From: Heracleum sosnowskyi
Lineage: Eukaryota; Streptophyta; Magnoliopsida; Apiales; Apiaceae
Length of the DNA stretch: 64,000 nucleotides
Assembly: GCA_030848705.1 (NCBI GenBank)
Contig: CM061243.1
Coordinates: forward strand, 112,926,674-112,990,673
Reading direction: 5' to 3'
Shown here: piece by piece, positions 57,751-64,000 of the stretch
Layout: every line of letters starts with the position of its first letter
Position numbering within the stretch: position 1 is the stretch's first letter
Made by a program: the position numbers and the translations under genes
The notes under the pieces: generated by a model
Databases searched by the model: none
What the model saw: only the letters and a program-made list of their open reading frames with translations
What the model was told of the DNA's origin: nothing

Positions 57751-58376
57751 ATTCGTTTACTTTTGCGACTTAAAAGACACATTTGAGTGTAATTGTATAT
57801 TTTTTGTTCATACATATTTTGTTATAATGTCCCTATTTTAATTTACATATAATTTGACTTACTTGTTTACATAAGCATCAACAAAAAGATATTTTACAGC
57901 ATATTGTACAGACTAACACATATAGACCGATTCTTTTAATATGTACGAATTTATGTCATAATTAGAAAACATCTAGTAATTTGGTCATATAATAACTCTG
58001 AACTTTGGGTAAGAGAGCATAAAGTTTAAAAATAAGAGTGTTCTTCTTTTTTATTCTTCTTAGAGTTTTTCATCGATGCAAATCAAATTTTGGAATGAAG
58101 TTGTTTAATATTTTCATTTCTTTCCTTACCGAGGTATATTTGAAAACACAGTCACAATATAAATGAGTTGTACAAGGATGACATATTGTGTCCTATATCA
58201 ATTATAATTTTGACACCTCAAAAAAACGTAATATTTATCAACATAATGTTGATAAGCGGTTGAGATGTCGTTCAATCAATATGTGAAAATTTAATTATAT
58301 CTTTTAAATTTTTAATAATTTTACTTACTCACGGGTATAATGTTGTTGATCGACCATAATATTTTGTGTACATGCC
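57751..58376. other. Unassigned, possibly Helitron interior
   Basis: AT-rich, with no gene seen. It may hold degraded upstream exons of the RPA1-like gene. Confidence 0.35.
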
Positions 58377-58535
58377 TGTTGGTCCTTGAGTATTGCAGAA
58401 GGGGGGTTGAATACAATATTGATAAATTTCAATCTCTGTTTCAACAACTAAAACTTAAGATTAATGTTTATCAGTAGAAGAAATGCAAACAGGTGTAGCT
58501 AACTCTTTTTATTCAACATGTGTAGATGGATCCTG
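58377..58535 (-). repeat. Copia LTR 3' end, minus strand, fragment
   Basis: On the minus strand it contains TTGTATTCAACCCCCCTTCT followed by GGACCAACA at its end, the block found at the 3' end of the copia LTRs at 1238, 13135 and 15223. No primer-binding site follows, so it is a fragment or solo LTR. The other boundary is uncertain. Confidence 0.55.
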
Positions 58536-58640
58536 GTCTTTAATACTGACGCAATCCCCTACTACTAAGTCAATGGCAAGTCTCATACCTCGATCAGGTG
58601 GTAGCTCATGTAGATCATGAAAATTACATCCACATATTTA
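58536..58640 (-). pseudogene. Possible gypsy pol scrap (protease-RT linker)
   Basis: The minus strand reads HDLHELPPDRGMRLAIDL over about 18 residues, resembling the LPGLPPxRxVxFxIDL linker before reverse transcriptase in Ty3/gypsy elements. The match is short and unsupported by neighbouring motifs. Confidence 0.3.
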
Positions 58641-61350
58641 TTTAATACTGGGATATCCTTTATATTTGGTACCTCCCTAATTATATCCAATCACATGTGT
58701 TAACATGGTTCACATCTTTTTCACAACAGTCTCTTTGCTTGTATTACCGTAATAACTTCGTAGTTCGCTCCCGTCCTTAAAGGGAAACTCTCCCTCACTG
58801 GCCAATCTAAATTTATTATTCTTATCTCCTTAGTCGATTTGTGCATCGCATTTGATCCATCAGTTCAATTCTCGATCTACATCGAATTCTCTCTTTTGAA
58901 AGGAATCAAATCTACATATATTTTATGCCTTCAAACCTCAATTTCACGTTGCAGTCAACACAATTTACCAAAATAATTTTCGTTATTCCTGTTGTTAAGG
59001 TTTCCTACGATTTCAATATTTTCGCCCTCCTCAATAGCCTTCAAACTCTCTTTTCTGCATATCCATTATTTTCTCTTCCATTTGCTTCTATTACTATTAC
59101 GTTCGCTTCACGAACCATTGTAATATAATTAGTCATCTCGGACACTTCGTCATTCTGAATCCTCCACATATGGAATAAGCCTCGACAATTTTCTTAAACT
59201 ACGATTTATAATTTGTCATACTCCTCTCTTTCTATCTAGCTCTAAAACCTCAGCATTATCTTTCTTCTAAAATACTAGGGAAAATGCTCGCATGGTAACT
59301 AAGAATATTTTCAGCAACATAAAGTTCATAGAACGAACTTCAGAAGAACTCTTATGATTTGTGAATTAGCTAAATAACATTTGACAGTTCAATCCGTTTA
59401 AGACTTAACAGCTAGCTAAGACAATTAGCTAGACTTTCATTATACCGTTAAAATTTTGACTAGTCAGAACAGTTACTGGTCGTTCAAAATGACATGTTCC
59501 ACTAGTCAGTCTCAAGCTGCTAGTGTAAAAGTCCAACAACGTAGCCATTGAAGAAAATTTTGAGCTACTCGGATAACGAGTTGAAAGAAGTAAATAACTG
59601 TTCTTGGTATCGAAACAATCGATAATCTTCCATCAAATATTTGTCATGAGTGAAACGGTCCACCCAAAAAGGGGTCTCCGTACATATCCTTTATCAAATT
59701 CTTTAATAGAATTGAATCCAGAATACCAATACAAATTGATATCCTTTCGATGATTTCAACGTCTGAGGTACAATCTCATATTGTACAGGAAGAAAAGAAA
59801 TTACTAGGAATCTCTGAGAAATAGATCATCCATCTTTTAACAAATAGTTAAATAGTTATGAACTCGACTGAGGAGTCCAAGTATGAAAGGACGAATCGAA
59901 TATCGAACAATTCGTTGAAGAATAACCATCAAACAATTGAGGAAGATTAATTGAATCTTCCTTGAATGAATAAAATGATTAAAGAAAATTTATATACATT
60001 TTTTTTATTGAAATTTAAATAAGGAATATTAACAATTATTTTTGAGTAAAAGTGACTTAAAAGCCGAAGGCGGTTGGTATCAACTACCTCTCAATCGTTG
60101 CTCGAGTATGAATGATATACTTTGAGACATGAATAAAGGACGTGTTCTCCAATCCTTGGGTCAACATGAAGGCTGATAACGAATAAAAATGAAAAGACAC
60201 ATAACAATGTGAGTATCAAGTTTATTTTAAAATATGACACTACGGAACCTTTATGAATCAAAACAAGTCAAAGGTTCGAAACTTGCATTCATAGGAATTA
60301 AAAATATAGACTGAAAGACTAGACTAATAATAATTTCCTCTTCTGGTCATCCTGGAGCACGAACAAGGTACTCTGATAAGCAATGGTAACTTGAATGCGC
60401 GTACTCAACTTAAAGGTAATAATAGGAGAAGAAGGAACGAAATGAAATAACTCTAACATGTCCATGGTCATTCGTAATTCTAACATCACCGACACGAGGA
60501 TGATCTCATCTCCTCACTCTCAAAGCGTATGATACTAGCAAAATAATTCCTCAAAATCATATCAAAGTCACTTAATAAATTGGGGGTTCGTAAACATATA
60601 TGTCATTCCCCTATAGTCATCCAAAATTTGTTCCTGACATGGTCAAGTCAATATGTCAACCAAGGGTGGAGGTCTACTAGTTACCAAATACGTAGTTTCC
60701 AACACGAGTTGTATCGAAAGAGTTCAACTCCATACACGCTGACCTCGTTTCTGATAGGTTCTGGGATCGCCGTATCGCTCGTTGCGACCTTACGCAATCT
60801 TCATCAAAGTCATGTCACCAATTCACAACTTTCATGATCTCTTATTTGAGCCATCTCGGCCTAAGGTACGAAGCATACACATGATGTCGTCTACCGTGCT
60901 CGTCTTACGATAACGTTCTTGTAATACACATACGCAAAAGCTTCCTCGAGGGCAACGATATCCCTAATGATCTAGTAGACACTATCTCTTATGGAATCAT
61001 TGTTCATAGCGTATTGAAACCTCATAGACAAAACAACGTCTTTAGCTAGTCCAGGTATCTAAGTAACCTTAATCGCGAAGGAATTTTAAACGCCTTGGTA
61101 CTCACACTTGCTGCCCCCTTGTGGCAATTATGAAGGCTACGAGTAACAAGGCCCGCGCCTTTCCAATCATCCAATAGTACTGACAATACCGCCTCTAGCT
61201 CAACTACTCTTGAGACTCTGTTTCGCGCTCTATAACAATGTTCTGACAAATCATGTACGTTTCTATTAATCCATGTCTTAACTCAATCAACACTAATATC
61301 AAATAACTTGTCTTGTCAAAGATTTTAATATGATCCTGCATTAGAATACA
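58641..61350. other. Decayed, unrecognised sequence (less AT-rich)
   Basis: The base composition is noticeably richer in G and C than the flanks, and many broken frames occur (for example minus 61249-61046). This suggests an old coding element, perhaps a retrotransposon. I could not assign any domain with confidence. Confidence 0.35.
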
Positions 61351-63600
61351 AACAAACGTAATAAGATAAATAACATAAAGGAAAAAGTCTCATACTCATA
61401 TACTCATATACACACTTTTAACATGAACAAACAAAAAAGTAAAGAAGAACAATGTTGACAACAAAAATTGTAGTAGACAATTAACAGAGTTTAGGTGTAT
61501 ATTTATACTATTAATTAGTTGTTTGTACAAAAGTATTAAAGGTAATTAATTATTTACCAAGTAATTACTTAATTTCTTATGCAAGACTGATCTAATTCCT
61601 TAACTTATTATTTACCAATATGTTCTTGTATTTTCTATTATCTATGTATATTATAATTCCTGAACGATTTTCAGGGGTACAAAGGTAATTTCACTTGCAA
61701 AATAAAATGTTGAAAAAGCCATGTCACTTCTTCGGTTACAAATCCAATATTATTGCCTCTTTTGGTGCATGTCAATCAAACCTAACTCAATCCATGTTTT
61801 TCAAATTATCTTAAGCAGAAATTTTGGAGTTTCTATTCTTAAACTAGCGTGAATTTAAATATTCTCTTAAACTCACAACAAAGATTTAAATTTAATTCCT
61901 TCAAACTCTAAACTCTAAACAAAAGTTGAAGTTTTGATTATGAATGTGATAATACTAGATGGATAGGTCCTTCAATTGTTCGGCATATTGTCCTCATAAT
62001 CAGGTTTTTGTTTTAGTTTGTGATATTTATTTGAAGTGCTTTTGATGTACTATTGTTTCTATGCACCTTAAAACTTTCGGATGCGTATTACCTGTTTGAC
62101 AAAATGCTCAACTCGATTTTGTTCAAGAAAATGATTATATACGGGAAAAGACAATTAAATTGTTCTTCGCGTGCTTCCCAAGAATACGGAAGGTTTGTCT
62201 ATTCCTGTTTAGTTACTAGACAAACGTTCTATGTTGTACTTGCAAAGTATTTTTTAATTTAATTTTGAATATATTTGTTGGAGTATTTGGTTGTGTTTTT
62301 TCATTGTAACACGCTCACGTATACATACATATGCATTTTTGAAAACAGAGGGTGAAACAAGGGATGCAATATTGTCACAAAAAGAACTGAATATCTAATT
62401 ATCTTTGGTTATTATTGTTTACTTTATAACATCCATATAATATATAGAGTACTACAATTTGTTTTAATTAGTAATGATTTCTTTTACAGGTGAGAATTAT
62501 TTATTTCTCTCAAGTACAAAATTGTTTCTCTCAATTTATATTTTAGCAATGCTTCATATTTAGGTACTATGATTCCCAATATTCGAATCCTTGACATCCC
62601 GTAAAGGGAACTCTTGACATCCCGTAAAGGGAGCGAGAGTGATACCAGTGGACTAAGAGGTCACCGGTTGATGTTTGTTATATTGTCTCATATAATTTTT
62701 AATGATTTGTTTTTTCCTTTATTTTATTTATAGTAAAAAAGACTAATAGTGATTTAAATACTGTATATAGATTTGTGTGAATGTTGTTTTGCTGATGGGT
62801 AAAAAATATATTTAACGTTCAGTTTTGATTAGTGAGTATTTTAACTATAGAATCTATTTGTTCAATCTTGATCGTGGTTAAACCTTTTTTAACAAAACTT
62901 ACCTGATTCGATATTTTGATTATAGACCGACATTATCATTTTTGCGGTACTTGGAGTGTGATCGATATGCTCATATATTGAATATACAAAATTACAGTTA
63001 TCGTTAATAACATTGTTATTAATATATTTTTTTCCAACACTTAACATTTATGTTCTAATGAGTTTTGTTGTTATCTACAGAGAAAAGAAGAGGACAAAAA
63101 GAGAAGTTTCCATAAGATGCAAAAAAAAAATTGCAAAAACATGGAGGTTTTGATGCTCTTGGTACTATGGTTCAACTTATAATGCAGTTTTTAATATATT
63201 ATGGGATCCCAAGAAGTTGCAATCAGTAATCTCTCTTTTCATTTGTATTTTTTTCTTATTTCCTTCTTATGTATATAATTTTTTTATAGTTTAGTGTACC
63301 TATATTTCTTAGGTGTTGATGTGGACAAAATCTGGAATACAAGAGGAATACAAGAGGTGCACTTTTTGCTTATTTTGATAGTTCTAGCCAAGAGGAGCAA
63401 CAAGGGTGTACATGAAGGAAAAATGTGTGAATTTCGAGGCTCTTGCAAGTATGTTATAATGAAACTAGAAAACGTATCATATTTATCAAGTTTATCTTAA
63501 TGATATACAAATGTAATTTATGCAGAAATTGACCATATAAGTGATTGAAGAAGAGTTGAGCAGCACTAACGGAATAAACAACTTGAAGAAGAGGTGAAAC
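61351..63600. other. Intergenic, no gene seen
   Basis: AT-rich. The only local structure is a 21-base tandem duplication (CTTGACATCCCGTAAAGGGA) at about 62592-62632, whose CCC...GGG arms could form a small hairpin. Confidence 0.45.
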
Positions 63601-63604
63601 ACTG

Positions 63605-63785
63605 TCAGTTGATCTGTTTGTAATAAGGGTAGTTCCAAGACTTCTTAAAGATATAAATTTTGCTTAAGCCATCACCCAGAAACTCACCAGGCTGATAGAT
63701 AGTGCCCTTCTTCCTCATGTGCCACTCATACAGTGCTATAACATCACCAGCTCTAACACCAGCACCTAAAGCTGGATGGGTTTAT
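63605..63785 (-). pseudogene. Unrecognised coding fragment
   Basis: The minus strand reads about 50 codons without a stop: HPALGAGVRAGDVIALYEWH, MRKKGTIYQPGEFLGDGLSK and IYIFKKSWNYPYY. Codon and residue use look like real protein, in contrast to the surrounding DNA. It is bounded by stops on both sides, with no clear ATG. It could be one exon or a captured gene fragment. I do not recognise the family. Confidence 0.35.
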
Positions 63786-64000
63786 ACATAGAGGTTCATT
63801 GATTCAACAAATATAGTCAATAAAAATTGATTATCTATATTTTTTTTAAAAAGGGACCGCTTCAACTTTTCAATAAAGTTTAACATCTATTTTCTTAACA
63901 CAAAAAATGTAAATTATTAAAACAATATTTTCAATAATGTCATATGGTCATGCTCACAAATAAGAATGACATATATGTATAATTTTATAAGAATATAATC

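Noticed and set aside
58925..59128. 67-codon plus-strand frame
   Set aside because: No motif, promoter or homologous neighbour; chance frame in decayed DNA.
60580..60837. 85-codon plus-strand frame
   Set aside because: It has no recognisable domain and lies in a region with broken frames on both strands.

Overview
The window is nuclear DNA from a flowering plant, most likely a eudicot and probably an asterid. Evidence: spliced genes with GT-AG introns, a nuclear tRNA-Glu, plant Ty1/copia elements, Helitrons, Stowaway-type MITEs and a scrap of plastid 16S rDNA. I cannot fix the species from sequence alone. The DNA is very AT-rich outside genes.

Layout. 1-2138: copia LTR with a gag stub. 2139-6545: tandem array of non-autonomous Helitron-like units. 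6611-9113: minus-strand LTR element with two minisatellites and no recognisable pol. 9600-10560: hAT transposase remnant. 11316-12558: minus-strand copia pol fragment, split by a solo LTR at 11397-12095. 12559-28703: Sirevirus-like copia element 'A', whose gag is split by a younger Sirevirus-like element 'B' (13771-26908). B keeps an uninterrupted pol and carries a third, env-like/coiled-coil ORF. 29090-29437: inverted Helitron fragment. 30284-30682: small gene with an in-frame TAG before a membrane anchor.

Genic half. 34798-40691 (+): SEUSS-LIKE transcriptional adaptor of the SLK2 type, nine coding exons, 841 aa. 41431-45433: second Helitron-like array. 45436-45600: MITE. 45939-46010: tRNA-Glu(UUC). 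46237-46280: plastid rrn16 3' end. 46549-51770 (-): BIG BROTHER-like RING-H2 E3 ligase, seven coding exons, 242 aa. 54165-55359 (-): ribosomal protein eL24, five exons, 160 aa. 56483 rightwards (-): Helitron 3' terminus with an RPA1-like pseudogene. 58377-63785: decayed retroelement sequence and one unrecognised fragment.

The three protein genes are ordinary conserved genes with no obvious shared pathway. The most unusual biology is in the transposons. Element B has an array of GGTATGACC/GGTCATACC palindromes in its LTR, and the same motif again just upstream of a TATA box in front of its third ORF, which looks like an internal promoter. Its downstream LTR is preceded by a second copy of the target's gag (321 bp) instead of a polypurine tract, giving three copies of the 5-bp target duplication. 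The Helitron arrays contain one two-unit composite three times, each with a degraded internal 3' terminus.
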